Positions 32,663-43,957 of a DNA stretch of 64,000 nt are shown piece after piece. Position 1 is the stretch's first letter. Every line of letters starts with the position of its first letter. The notes beneath the pieces are model-generated. The model worked only from the letters and a program-made list of their open reading frames with translations, ran no database searches and was not told the DNA's origin. A program made the translations under genes and the position numbers. The stretch covers positions 1,815,174 to 1,879,173 of the forward strand of contig NC_053142.1 in the NCBI RefSeq assembly GCF_016808335.1. The letters are read 5' to 3'. The stretch is from Panicum virgatum (lineage: Eukaryota; Streptophyta; Magnoliopsida; Poales; Poaceae).

Positions 32663-32836
32663 GTACAGATTTTCTGCCATCACTAAAATGTGTTTAGGCA
32701 AAATACATGCGCCCTTAGAGGATTCTGGATGGTCTCTTCTCTCGTTGTAGGAAATGATATATAGAGAGTACATATAATGTTCATATCAAATTTCTTCTCT
32801 TCTTGCAACTGAAACAACCTTTTGTTAAATACTCAG

Positions 32837-32905
32837 GAACAGAGATTGCAAAAATTGAAGGAAAGGCTAAATGTACCTTATGATGAAACTCGGCCAGAAC
32901 ATCAG
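32837..32905 (+). CDS. ELMO gene exon b
   Basis: It is 69 nt between ACTCAG and GTAAGA, exactly 23 codons, EQRLQKLKERL followed by NVPYDETRPEHQ. The phase matches exon a (phase 0). The charged helix and the PYDETRP motif are typical of plant ELMO proteins. Confidence 0.9.
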
Positions 32906-33120
32906 GTAAGAAACTTTAACTGGCTTCAGAACACTTAGTAATAGGGCTGAGTGCATCCCATGATGTAAAGGCTGGAATTGATTTTGTTATTTAAAAGAAT
33001 GAATATGCTGCAAGACTATTTGTATGGATAGAAAAAGAGACATGAAAAGCTATAGTTTCAGCCCTGCGTGTTAAACTATCATGTAAATTTGCCATGATTT
33101 CAGTTCATTCTTGCAATAAT

Positions 33121-33237
33121 CAGCACAATAATATGCTTCAACTTGCAACTAGTTACATTCATTCAGCACAATAATGTGCTTCAATTTGCAACTAAGTCCA
33201 TTCAGCATCATGCATGGTATGCTTCAGCTTGCAACTG
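33121..33237 (+). repeat. Three imperfect ~40-bp repeats in an ELMO intron
   Basis: A word CAGCACAATAATRTGCTTC plus AAYTTGCAACTA occurs at about 33121 and 33163, and a more diverged copy at about 33203. This is a short tandem expansion in the intron between exons b and c. Confidence 0.6.
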
Positions 33238-33328
33238 TATTTTGCTCTTTATTTTAGTATTTATACCTCATTGACTTGAAACAGATGTTGACTTGTGTAT
33301 TTCGTTATCTTGTGAACTTTGACATTAG

Positions 33329-33364
33329 GAATCACTTAGGGCTCTTTGGAATGCCTCCTTTCCT
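33329..33364 (+). CDS. ELMO gene exon c, left part (cut by CACTA insertion)
   Basis: After acceptor CATTAG the frame reads ESLRALWNASFP and stops dead at CCT (33362-33364), which is one copy of the CACTA target duplication. The reading continues at 55059 with DTELNSLVSAQWKDMGW. Because the duplication is one codon long, removing the element and one CCT restores the frame exactly. Confidence 0.9.
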
Positions 33365-33745
33365 CACTACCGGAAACCCTATTGTTGCCGAGTGCCGACC
33401 GCTTTGCCGAGTGCCAAAAGTCGAGCACTCGGCAACCAGGGAATATACCGAGTGTTATCCAGAAAACACTCGGCAACATTTTGACACTCGGCAAATTTAC
33501 CTTTTGCCGAGTGCTGGAACGCAAACACACGGTAAAATTGGCTTTTGCCGAGTGCCGTGTTTGTAGCACTCGGCAAAGATAGCACGCGCCCGCCATGTGA
33601 TCCAACACCGTCCCAACGCCGTTACGGAAGTAGTGTTTCCCGTGTGCCTTAACTCAAGCACTCGGCAAATGTGCTCCTTTGCCGAGTGTCAGGTTCACGG
33701 CAATCGGCATATTACGATTTTGCCGAGTGTCAGAGTCAAGGCACT
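33365..33745. repeat. Left subterminal repeats of the CACTA element
   Basis: About six TTTGCCGAGTG and six CACTCGGCAA words alternate, often as pairs separated by 8-20 bp so each pair can form a hairpin. In En/Spm, subterminal motifs bind the TnpA-like protein; the same role here is inference from family knowledge. Confidence 0.85.
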
Positions 33746-34740
33746 CGGCAAACTAAAAAAAACTTTAGCTTCTACCTTCCAAACTTTTTGTTCTGTTATT
33801 ATACTAGTCAAGGTACAACATATCGAAATTTGGTATATTTCTGTATAAGTTCCGTATATGTTATTAATTTGTTTCATTAAAATGCTATTTTTGGATAATT
33901 CAAATTGGAGCCGTAATTGATTCGAATAATATAGTATAATGAATGAAAAAAATTATATTCATGTTATTTAGTCCAATTTTGAGACATTGTCAATCAATTG
34001 AAAGGAAAATTTGAACATCTTGATCACGAAACGGGACAGAATGAGATGTTGACGAATAGATTTTAAATTCTACAAAAATCAAAAGTAGTCAAAGTCCATA
34101 AAATTTGTTATGATATCATGATAACATACAGGGAGTCTATAGAAAAAAATTGAGAAGGTTTTGTAAAAGTTGTCACGTATATCTCTTACGAAACGAAGTA
34201 TCTCCGAAGAAGTTTCATAGAACCGAGATGTATTCTTTGAGATTATGATTCAGAGTGACGTTCGAATTGGGGTTTCACTTCATAAATTTTTTTATAGCTA
34301 ATAGACATGATGGATTGTGTAATGTTAAATTTTGGTAATTTTCTGAATCCATTTGATAATTTCGCGAATTTTTTCCATCTATAGTATTTATAGTGATGTA
34401 ACTTGAATTTAAACTAATAGTGCATGAAATAATGTAATTTTCTTCGTTGAAGCATGTGAAATTTTTTGTATAGGCAATAGACATCATGAACTGGTTCGTG
34501 TTAAATTTTGGTTATTTTTCTGATTAGGTAAATATTTTTTCAATTTTTTTGGCAAATGTAGAGAATTAGTTCCTATAATTTGACATTTAGTTATTAGTGA
34601 TTGAAATAATGGAATATTTTTTATGGACACATGAAATAAGATTTGTTGAGTACATTTGATAATTAAATTTCGAATTATATTAAAAGAAATTCGTGATTTC
34701 AAATTTTGAATCGAAAGTACTAGAATTTAAATCAGAAAAC
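33746..34740. other. AT-rich non-coding part of the CACTA element
   Basis: About 1 kb of AT-rich sequence without recognised coding or TIR structure, between two clusters of subterminal words. Nothing else is seen in it. Confidence 0.5.
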
Positions 34741-34747
34741 AAAAAAT

Positions 34748-34866
34748 GTTTGCCGAGTGCCATATCTGTGACACTCGGCAAACCCTGAGTATGCCGAGTG
34801 CCGCATCACTAGCACTCGGCAAACCCCGCATATGCCGAGTACTAGATCTAGCACTCGGCATACGCC
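34748..34866. repeat. Inner cluster of CACTA subterminal words
   Basis: Three GCCGAGT and three ACTCGGCA words in alternating orientation, about 1.4 kb from the left end. The cluster directly precedes the GC-rich block. It could be an internal promoter-proximal protein-binding cluster or the relic of a nested CACTA terminus. Confidence 0.7.
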
Positions 34867-35640
34867 GTCCCCCCCCCACTTAGCCGCACAACGCACACAC
34901 GGACACACAACACACACACACACAATGCTGACAGTCACTCCACCTCCTCGCCGCCGCGTCGCAGCGCCGCCCCGCCAGCTCCACGCCACCGCGCCGCCGT
35001 GCCACCTGCACGCCACCATGCCACCGCGCCACCTGCACGCAGCCGCGCCACCCCGCCAGAGCGGCGTCGGCCCGCTGCGGCGCCGCCCCGCCCCGCCGCG
35101 TCCACGCCGGCCCCGCCCACGCCACATTCCGCGGCTGGCACGCCACCTCCAGGCCGGATTGACGCCGCCTCGACGCCGACCCCGCCCGCGCCACCTCCAC
35201 GCCGCTCCGACGTCGTGCCACCGCGGGCCCAACACCTCCACGCCGGAGAGACGCCGCCTCGTGAGATCGGCTCTGCCCCGCCCGCCCGGCGCCTCCACGC
35301 CGTGGCACCTCGACGCCTGCCCCCGCCCGCCCGGCGCCTCCACGCCGCGGCACCTCGACGCCTGCCCCCGCCCGCCCGGCGCCTCCACGCCGCGGCACCT
35401 CGACGCCTGCCCCCGCCCGCCCGGCGCCTCCACGCCGCAGCACCTCGACGCCTGCCCCGCCCGCGGCACCTCGACGCCGGCCCCGCCCGCCGCGTGAGCT
35501 CGGCAAACCCAGCCCGCCATGGCAGCCGCGTGAGCTCGGCTCTGCAGCGCCGCGACGACACACTCCGCTGCCACCGCCGGCACCCTCCGCCGCCGCCACT
35601 GCCGCTGCGGACTGCCGCTGAGGAACAAGGTAAGTAGAAT
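34867..35640 (+). other. GC-rich leader block of the CACTA element with splice donor
   Basis: An extremely GC-rich stretch without a convincing protein ends at GAGGAACAAG|GTAAGTAG (35621-35638), a strong donor on the + strand. It is best read as the promoter and first non-coding exon of the transposase unit. Frames up to 298 codons on both strands are open because of the composition. Confidence 0.45.
35284..35463. repeat. Four tandem copies of a 45-bp GC-rich unit
   Basis: Units start at 35284, 35329, 35374 and 35419 with the core GCCCGGCGCCTCCACGCCG and the partner GGCACCTCGACGCCTG. Copies are nearly identical, the last slightly shortened. The 45-bp length keeps every frame open. Confidence 0.9.
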
Positions 35641-36360
35641 GAGATAATGCTAGGATTTTGCATTAGTGTTGTCAAATTAGAGATCTTCAAATATATATGC
35701 TATGTTTATTTTAGTGAGATAATGTACTGCAATGTGATGTAGAAACCGTGGCACTGGTCCTTTCTCTTCGCAGCATGTGATGTAGAAACCTTTTGTTTCA
35801 CTTGACTAGCTGCTTTGCTCTTGCATGACCTGCGCCTGAACACTCCCCACAGATAGGGTTTCCCTTGGAAGGCTACAACACAACAGGATTTCTTAAGTGA
35901 ACAGCAAAATATTAGCAGTAGATGTCTACACTATAAATCGCAAGAACTTAACTGCAAGAAAATAAATAACTTTTCAAGTGTAGTACTTGACAGTAGAAAC
36001 AATTGCAATGCAAAATTGCGGTGACCAAATGCAAATGCAAAACAGGTTAATTTCTTTCTGCCAGTGCTTGATTTCTTTTGTTGACACTAATTTGACACCC
36101 TTTTTTCTTTTGTTGACAAGGGAGGTTGATTCACCGTCGTCGACTCGTTCACTTGGCCGCAAGCCGTCGTCGAGCAGCACCGACCGTCGAGCCCGTAGGT
36201 GAGCACGTGTACAAGACTTTGTTTTCGTATTCTATTCGTAGTTCTCGTAACCCAGTTAGGCGTCTCCTGTTCGAAATAGATATGGTTCGAAATATGCAGA
36301 TTTTTACATATCTATGGCTGTATCTGTTTCGAATTGTCCACGTTATTTGGATAGCCCGAT
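35641..36360 (+). other. CACTA intron/exon-like region before the transposase
   Basis: Mostly AT-rich sequence. 36120-36200 (GAGGTTGATTCACCGTCG through GAGCCCGTAG|GTGAGC) looks like a short internal exon with a donor. No domain is recognised. Confidence 0.35.
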
Positions 36361-36550
36361 GATGCGTAGATGGGGTTAGTTTCCATGGTCCGCTCACATC
36401 CGAGACAGAATCTTGGCAACATCTCTCCATTGTTCTCCGGATACACAATCTCCCTTCCGGGATGTGTATCTGGAGAACAGTTGGGAGGTGCTGCCGAAAT
36501 TCTGTCTTGGATAGGAGTGGATCATATAAACTGACCTCATCTACGCATAG
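36361..36550. repeat. ~190-bp hairpin with ~85-bp arms inside the CACTA element
   Basis: The left arm TGCGTAGATGGGGTTAGT ... GTTCTCCGGATACACAATC faces the right arm GATGTGTATCTGGAGAAC ... ACTGACCTCATCTACGCA. The arms run about 36363-36455 and 36460-36548, roughly 75-80% matched by eye with a very short loop. It lies just before the transposase coding sequence, in a probable intron or leader. Confidence 0.75.
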
Positions 36551-36636
36551 TCAGGTGGGATTAAGACCTATCTTTACCTACTAGAGTCTAAGCCGAACGT
36601 CTACATGCATTTAAATTTGATAGTAGTCGCTGATAT

Positions 36637-36663
36637 CTTGGAAGATAAACCGTGAGTGGATGT
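36637..36663 (+). pseudogene. First codons of CACTA TNP2 left of the E2 insertion
   Basis: The frame INREWM at 36642-36659 ends in GATGT, E2's left target copy. Right of E2, at 51749, the frame resumes with TGRVTRASMTNE. TNP2 proteins of grass CACTA elements begin with a similar REWMYTGR-type stretch (from memory). The start codon is not certain: ATA stands where ATG might be expected, or the start lies in an upstream exon. Confidence 0.6.
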
Positions 36664-39600
36664 TGTGGCAGAACCGCCTAAATTATCCCGGCTCAAGTGC
36701 GCAGGCCATCACCATAAAGGTAACATTAGCTTAAACGCACTTCAAACTGAACAATTTTTGGTCTGTCGGGTAACGTCCCGATACAACCATCGATTCTTGG
36801 ATCGAACAAGCATACCCCGCACGAAGGCGAGTTCAGAGATATTACAACCACAATTTTACAACACAGGCATAGTAAAGATTACAAACCAGTTCAAACGATT
36901 ATTTACAAAGCCAACTTAAGTAAAACAGTTATACAAGCCATAAGTATAAGTTCAGAGTTTAAAACAGCGGACGATAAAACACGACGACTACAACACGTCG
37001 TAAAAGTATACCAGGCTAGCCCAAACATGGTATCACTCGTCATAGTCAATGCCGGCCGAAGACGTATCCCACTCTACGGACCAGCCAGGAGGCAACGAGC
37101 AAGGATAGGTCAAGCTAGCGATCTGATCCTCAAAACTCATACCTGAAAAAGGGTTTCAACAACAAGGCTGAGTATTCTAATACTCAGTAGGACTTAACCA
37201 CCAACGGGTATAAGCAGCCCACCTTAGCTAGACTATGCAAGGCTTTGTGAGGCTCTGGTTTTCTTTTGCTGAAAAGCAATAAAGAGTATGTCCTTACTTT
37301 CAAGTTTTAGCTTTCAAGGTTCTAGTTGATTAACCGTTCTATGTAAGCAACTACTATCCAATCATGGTAGAATACTAAGCAAACATCAATATTGATTAAA
37401 GTATTGTTGCTCTTCTTACTCTGTGTGGCAAAGAGATCAAGCAGTCTCATTTCATCATGAGAGGCGGACGATTCTGAATCGAAATTCAACCTTGCAAGGA
37501 TAACCTAGCACACACGTCTGGAACACCGTCGGGTCATTCCCAAACAACCGTTGACCTTTCTTTCCGGCTTGTGGATAGGAACACCCTCCCCGACTACAGG
37601 GCTCCAAGGTCCACCCTTCTACGAGGTCCACCCTTGTCCCTTGAAGTCGCAGTGTTGCGCAACATAAAAATAAAACCTATCCCTAAGAGAGAGTGTCAGG
37701 TATATCCACTCCTCGGTCCAATCGGCTACTAGGCTTGCCGCGTACCATATTGACGGCATGTGGCTAGTACTTTCAAAGACTTAACCAACGCTACCACACA
37801 CCGCGACCTTAGCAAGTTCATTAACATAGACGGGGTCTCACATAAAGTCATGATATCGATCACAACCCCGTCCGTCGTCCTTATATTGATAACAGAAAGT
37901 AAACAAACAATTCCTATAAAGCTCGCGAGTGACAGGCAATCACTCGACTTTTACCGGTCCTATAAGCTTAACAAGTAGTCGAACTCAAATCTAGTATTCA
38001 GTACATGGGTACCTAGGATCATGCATCTAGGGTTTCATTTCAACTCCTAAGAACTGTAAATGCACAAATAAATAATACAGTAAATGATATTAATTTGAAG
38101 TATGGGTTATGTCCGGGGCTTGCCTTCTCGGTAGTTGCTAACTATTTCAGCTCTAGGCTCTTCCGAACTTTGGTCCGGGGCTGCAGTTAGTTCAGTAGTG
38201 TTTACTTGAACTTCGAGATCACCTCCGTCAGATTCCGGGATCAGCTCTTACGTCCCGTCCGATAAGGCAGTCGTGTCTATATGTAATGCAAGAACAACAT
38301 TATAATCACACATGGGCAATCGTTTATAGAGTAGTTAAATATCAAATTTAACTACACAAGGCATCATGATCAACAACACAAACAAGTTATACTAATTTCA
38401 TTAACAAGTGGGGGTGGTTTCTTATAACAAGCAAGTCATGGATTGCTAATAAAACAACAACTCAAATCACAAACAGAATTAAATTCTGCCAAAACTACAC
38501 TAAACAGAACCTGAACAAAGTAATCTACCCTGTAAAAATCATGCCAAGACATGTAGCCATTTAATCACAATAAATCATTCATGCAGGCAACACCTAGCAC
38601 AAGCTTGAATTATACAGGTCAAACTATAGTAAAATAGAAGCTCAAAATTTAACAGGAGGTTGACACCAAAAAGAACTAGCAACTGCGAAGTTTTCATGAT
38701 TTTATCTATAAAGGAATAAATATGAGAAAATAAACAAAACAGACAACAGATTAGTAAGATTTATTTTTAGCCCCTGATCTAGCCAAGAACTGAAGTTCAA
38801 ACTTCCTAGACAAGCTAAGATACTCAAGATGTACACTCAGGAATAATTTCAGGATTTAACAAGAACAGAAACTATTTACCATAAATAAAGTCTAATAAAC
38901 AAGGATTAAATCAAATAAATAGCTACACAAGAGAACTAATCATGAAATTTTTACAGAAAAGCTAGTGTTACATATGTAAACTACCATAAAAGTTTTACTG
39001 CAAGACATGGCTTTATGCAGTAGTTAAGAAAAAGATGAAAACAACTAATATTTATGCACTAGAAACACAAATCAAAATCTACAGCAAAAACTTGCAACTA
39101 AAGCCTAACATATTATGGTTCTACTGCATAGATATCTTCAAGAGGATTCTAAAACATCAAGATTTGCTATTTTACAAATTTTCTACGAATTGATATTGAA
39201 TTTCAAAGTTCAGTGAAAAACATTACAAAGCAGTCCCTAAGGCACTATTCAACTGAGTCTAGGCCTATTCAAAAACCCCCTGGGTTTTCTTTCCTTTCAA
39301 CCCGAGGTCCCTGGGCCGGGTCAGAGAGGGGAGGCGGCGGTTGACCGGCCGTTTCCCGGCGAGGGGCTCACCGGCGGCGAGGGTGGAGGGGTGTGGGAGC
39401 TTCACGGGTTCAAGGCACACCACAGGGTGGTCTTGGGGTGCGGGGAGGGGCTCGGAGGTGGCGGCTCGACGGAGCAGGGCGGCTCGGCGGCGGAGGCAAG
39501 CGACGGCGAGGGTGCTCCGGTGAGGATTGGGCGAGGGGAAGCGGTCTGGGAGTTGCGCGAGGATGAGGCGCGGCTAAAGGTGGGGGCTATTGGGGTGGAG

Positions 39601-40501
39601 CGGTTCTGGGGTGGAGGCTCCGCGGCGGGGTGAGCTCGCCGGCGTTCCAGCGGGGCGGCGGCGGTGTTCTGCGGTGTGGGAGCGGGGAGAGAGCAAAAGG
39701 GCGGTAGGAATCGGTTTCTGGGGTATTTGTAGGGCTCGGGCGCACGCTAGAAGAGTGCGGCAGCCACTGCAGCGGGCTCTCCACCGCGACGGCGAGGTGG
39801 CGGCGGCGCGGGCGCTTCTGGACTCGGCGGCGCGCGTGGCACGGCCGGGGAGCTCCAGCGCGAGGCAACAGGAGGGGGAGGAGGAGCGGTGCGACGCGTG
39901 GGTGCCAGCGCGAGGCGGAGTAATGGCCGGGAAAGCTTTCCCCGGCGCCGGCGGTGGAGCTGTCGGTGGATGGCGGCGAGAAGCAGAGCAGGGAGGTGGA
40001 AGATGGGGATAAGGATGATTTTGCAATTTCCAAAAATTCCAGGGACTAGTCTGTAAACAAGCAATAACTTTTAAACCAAAGCTCAAATGGAAAAGTGCCC
40101 AACATGAAAGTTATTCAACTTTTCAAGATCTACAACTTTGATGTTGTGCAAAATTTTATTTGACCAAAGATTCAAGAGCTAAAATTAAAAACATAGAAAG
40201 GAATTTGAATTCTAGGAAATTTGTCTTTTTCAAAGCAATTTCACTTCAAATGTAGACTTACAAGCAAAAATGGCTACCATGCATTAAATGCACTGAAATT
40301 TTACAAAAACACCCTCCACAAAAGCTATATTCAAAAATAACTATATAAAGGACCTTGCATAAAATCGTAATTACACATATAACCTTTCATAATTACAAAA
40401 AGATCCTTTTTAAGTAATTCAAGCACATGATGCATAGCAAACATACACAATTACTGTGCAAACACCTTTTCAATTACTGTGCAGACACCTAGGGTGTTAC
40501 A
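36664..40501 (-). mobile_element. 3' LTR of E2 (3838 bp)
   Basis: Coordinates are fixed by TGTGGCAGAACCGCC on the left (LTR end on the minus strand) and GGGTGTTACA at 40492-40501. The part at 39310-40010 is a GC-rich island, as in the other LTR. Compared with the 5' LTR it has a few dozen substitutions and small indels (for example 3 bp near 37165). Its copy of the short acidic ORF has a stop (TAC to TAA) at about 38248. Confidence 0.9.
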
Positions 40502-40520
40502 GCCTTCCCCCCTAAAAGGA
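40502..40520 (-). other. Polypurine tract of E2
   Basis: On the minus strand CCTTTTAGGGGGGAAGGC directly precedes the TGTAACACCC start of the 3' LTR. It starts plus-strand synthesis. The pol stop codon at 40512-40514 overlaps it. Confidence 0.8.
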
Positions 40521-41909
40521 ATCTCGTCCCGAGATTACAGGAAGAAAAGGATGCAAAGAATTGGTACCTGGATTGGTTCTAAGAAAGTCGGGAAAGTTTC
40601 TTTGGAGAAAATTTTCAGTCTCCCAAGTAGCTTCTTCTACAGTATGCTGATTCCACTGGATTTTGTACATTTTAACTTTCTCCCTTCTAGTACTTCTTTC
40701 TTTGGTGTCAAGAATCTTGATCGGATACTCCTTATAAGAGAGATCGGATTCAATCTCGATATCCTGTGGTTCAAGGATCTCAGTAGGTACCCTGGTGCAC
40801 TTCTGGAGTTGTGATACATGGAAGACATCATGAATGGCAGCAAACTGAGATGGAAGACGAAGTCGGTAGGCAACGGGTCCACAAGTTTCGATAATTTCAA
40901 ATGGTCCGATGTATCGGGGTGCTAATTTCCCTTTTACGCCAAAGCGTTGAACACCTTTAGTAGGAGATACTCGCAAATATACGAAGTCCCCTACCTCAAA
41001 TTGTAAAGGATCTCTTCTTTTGTCTGCATAACTTTTCTGTCTTGATTGAGCTACTTTAAGATTAACCTGGATAACTCTGACTTGCTCCTCTGCCTCAGAG
41101 ACTAAATCTGGCCCAAAAATTTTGCGTTCTCCAGCTTGTGACCAATTCAAAGGAGTTCGACACCTTCGACTGTATAATGCTTCAAATGGTGCCAATTGCA
41201 AGCTGGATTGATAACTGTTATTATATGAAAACTCTGCCAGTGCTAGGCATTTAACCCAATTCTTGCCATATTGAATAGTACATGCCCTTAACATGTCTTC
41301 AAGGATTTGATTGATTCGTTCAGTTTGCCCATTTGTTTGTGGATGATAAGCTGAACTATGAATCAATTTTGTTCCAAGGGATTCTTGCATTTGCTCCCAG
41401 AAACATGCAATAAACTGAGGCCCACGATCAGAAATAATCGTCTTTGGAATTCCATGTAAACGAACAATCTGATCGAGATAAATCTCTGCGTACCTCTTGG
41501 CAGAATAAGTGGTGTGTACTGGAATAAAATGAGCAGTCTTGGTGAGTCTATCAACGATTACCCAAACAGAATCATGCTTATGAGGAGTAGTGGGTAGGCC
41601 AACGATAAAATCCATACTGATGTCCTCACATTTCCAGGATGGAATAGATAAAGGTTGGAGAGTACCAGCTACTTTCAAATGACTAGCTTTAACTCTTTGA
41701 CAGACATCACACTCAGAAACATATCTGGCGATCTCTCTCTTCATTCGAGTCCACCAGAAGTTTTGTTTAAGATCGTGGTACATCTTGGTACCACCGGGAT
41801 GAATCGAAAACTTCGATAGATGTGCTTCATCAAGGATTTGCTTTCTAAGCCGAGGATCCTTGGGTACAACTAGTCGAGATTCAAACCATAGAACTCCTCT
41901 ATGATCCAC
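40512..41909 (-). pseudogene. E2 integrase and chromodomain segment (frameshifted from pol)
   Basis: 465 codons. An integrase zinc finger begins with HLSKFSIHPG (residue 30) and SECDVCQRV (C67, C70). The catalytic core has MDFIVGLP, SDRGPQF and YHPQTNGQTERIN, followed by a GPY/F-type RYIGPFEI. A C-terminal chromodomain shows PIKILDTKERSTRREKVKMY and WNQHTVEEATWE. It is in a different frame from the upstream RT segment; the two overlap at 41870-41909. The apparent ATG is internal to pol and not a real start. Confidence 0.85.
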
Positions 41910-43957
41910 TCAGAAACATTTATACTTTGCTTCTCCTTGTGATAACTTTCCTTGATGACCTTGATACCCTCATTATGTAATTGCCCCATGATGATGCTAT
42001 CATGAAGTGTAGGCTCAAGGGATATATGGTTCAAACTTCCTTGAGGTACCATTTCTAGGTTTAATTTCATCATTTCCTGGCATAGAGTTTCATTGAATGG
42101 TTCTACAGATAGACAATGGCATTGTGACTTGCGGCTGAGTGCATCCGCAACCACATTAGCCTTTCCTGGATGATAATGCACTTCTAGATCATAATCCTTT
42201 ATCAACTCTAGCCAGCGTCTCTGTCTCATGTTGAGATCAGCTTGAGTGAAGATATATTTGAGGCTCTTATGGTCAGTGTAAATATTACAGTGAGTCCCCA
42301 TAAGATGATGTCTCCAAATCTTAAGAGCGTGAATGACAGCTGCTAACTCCAGATCATGGGTTGGATAATTCTTCTCATGATTCCGGAGAGCTCTTGATGC
42401 ATAGGCAATAACCCGGTTATCCTGCATAAGCACACAACCAAGTCCCGTACCCGAAGCATCACAATAGACATCAAAAGGTTTGGTACTGTCCGGTGTAGCC
42501 AATACTGGAGCAGTAGTTAAACGTGCTTTGAGAGTTTGGAAAGCTTCTTCACATTTATCATTCCAAGCAAACTTCACTCCCTTCTTCAATAACTCCGTCA
42601 TAGGCTTGGCTATTCTGGAGAAATCAGTAATGAACCGACGATAATATCCAGCTAAACCATGAAAACTGCGAATTTGATGAACTAAAATAGGAGATTCCCA
42701 ATCCATCACTTCTTGTACTTTAGTTGGATCAATAGATATACCATCACTGGAGATAGTGTGGCCTAAGAATTTCACACTGTCCAACCAAAATTCACACTTG
42801 GAGAATTTGGCATAAAGATGATGATCCCGTAATCGTTGAAGAATGATACGCAAATGCTCAGCATGATCTTCTTCATTCTTAGAGTAGATCAAAATATCGT
42901 CAATGAAAACCACGACGAATTTATCCATCTCTGGCATAAAGACTGAATTCATCAAGTAAATAAAATATGCTGGGGCGTTGGTAAGGCCAAAAGACATAAC
43001 CAGATATTCATATAGTCCATATCTGGTAGAGAAGGCAGTCTTTGGAATATCACAAGGCTTGATCTTTATTTGATGGTAACCAGAATGAAGATCAATCTTA
43101 GAGAAAACCTTAGCTCCAGCCAACTGGTCAAACAGAATATCAATGCGGGGAAGAGGATACTTATTTTTAATAGTGACCGCATTGAGTGGTCGATAGTCAA
43201 CACACAGCCTCAAGCTGTTGTCCTTCTTCTTCACAAACAAGGCTGGACATCCCCAGGGTGAAGAACTTGGACGTATAAAGCCCTTGTCAAGAAGGTCTTG
43301 GAGTTGGACTTTCAATTCTACTAACTCATTTGGAGGCATTCGGTACGACCTCTTAGATATAGGGGCGGTACCGGGTTGAAGCTCAATGACAAACTCAATA
43401 TCTCTATCAGGGGGCATTCCAGGCAAATCATCTGGAAACACATCTGCATACTCCCACACAATAGGGATATCTTCAAGTTTAAATTCTTTTGTGGCATATG
43501 CACAAGAGTTGAAGCACTCTCGTTGTGGTAGATAGAGTATGGTGGCTCCTTGGTGTGGTGAATCTATCTCGACAGCTCGGGAAGGGATATCTAACAGTAC
43601 TTTATGCTTAGTCATCCAATCCATGCCCAAAATAACATCCATGCCTTCTAAATTCAACAAAATCAAATCTGTCTTTATCACTTTACTACCCAACTTAAGG
43701 GGTACATGTGTAGTGATTTGATTGGAAGCTATCTTCCCACCAGGAGTTGTTATCATAAAAGATCTCTTAGTATGACAAAAGTCCAATCCTACCCTTGCTC
43801 CAAATTTGGCACTTATAAAACTATGCGTTGCACCAGAATCAAATAATATGACTGCGGGTTTATTGTGGATAGAGAAAGTACCCGTCATTACTGGTGCTCC
43901 TTCTGGAAGGTCTGCAAGAGTAGTGAAGTTAACTCGCCCTTGCCGGACTTGCACCAT
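41870..43957 (-). pseudogene. E2 protease, reverse transcriptase and RNase H segment
   Basis: Aspartic protease [12 protein letters not shown] with the catalytic Asp at residue 40 of this frame; RT with [30 protein letters not shown] and FIDD at 351-354; RNase H with [24 protein letters not shown] and [11 protein letters not shown], closing with [15 protein letters not shown]. It is in the same frame as gag (45031), separated by the stop at 44072-44074. It runs out of frame near 41900, where the integrase frame takes over. Confidence 0.88.

Noticed and set aside
33365..33745. Regularly spaced short repeats resembling a CRISPR array
   Set aside because: Repeats alternate in orientation, spacers are variable and very short, and they sit at the ends of a CACTA transposon in a plant genome.
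34732..35690. Several ORFs of 180-300 codons on both strands
   Set aside because: They are open because of extreme GC content and 45-bp repeats; the frames on the two strands mirror each other and show no domain.
36656..37978. ORFs duplicated at 47909-49219
   Set aside because: LTR copies of E2; apparent conservation reflects recent LTR identity, not selection.
39341..40086. ORFs up to 170 codons in the GC-rich island of the E2 3' LTR, repeated at 50412-51328
   Set aside because: They lie inside LTRs, are open in several frames at once, and differ between LTR copies without codon-position bias.
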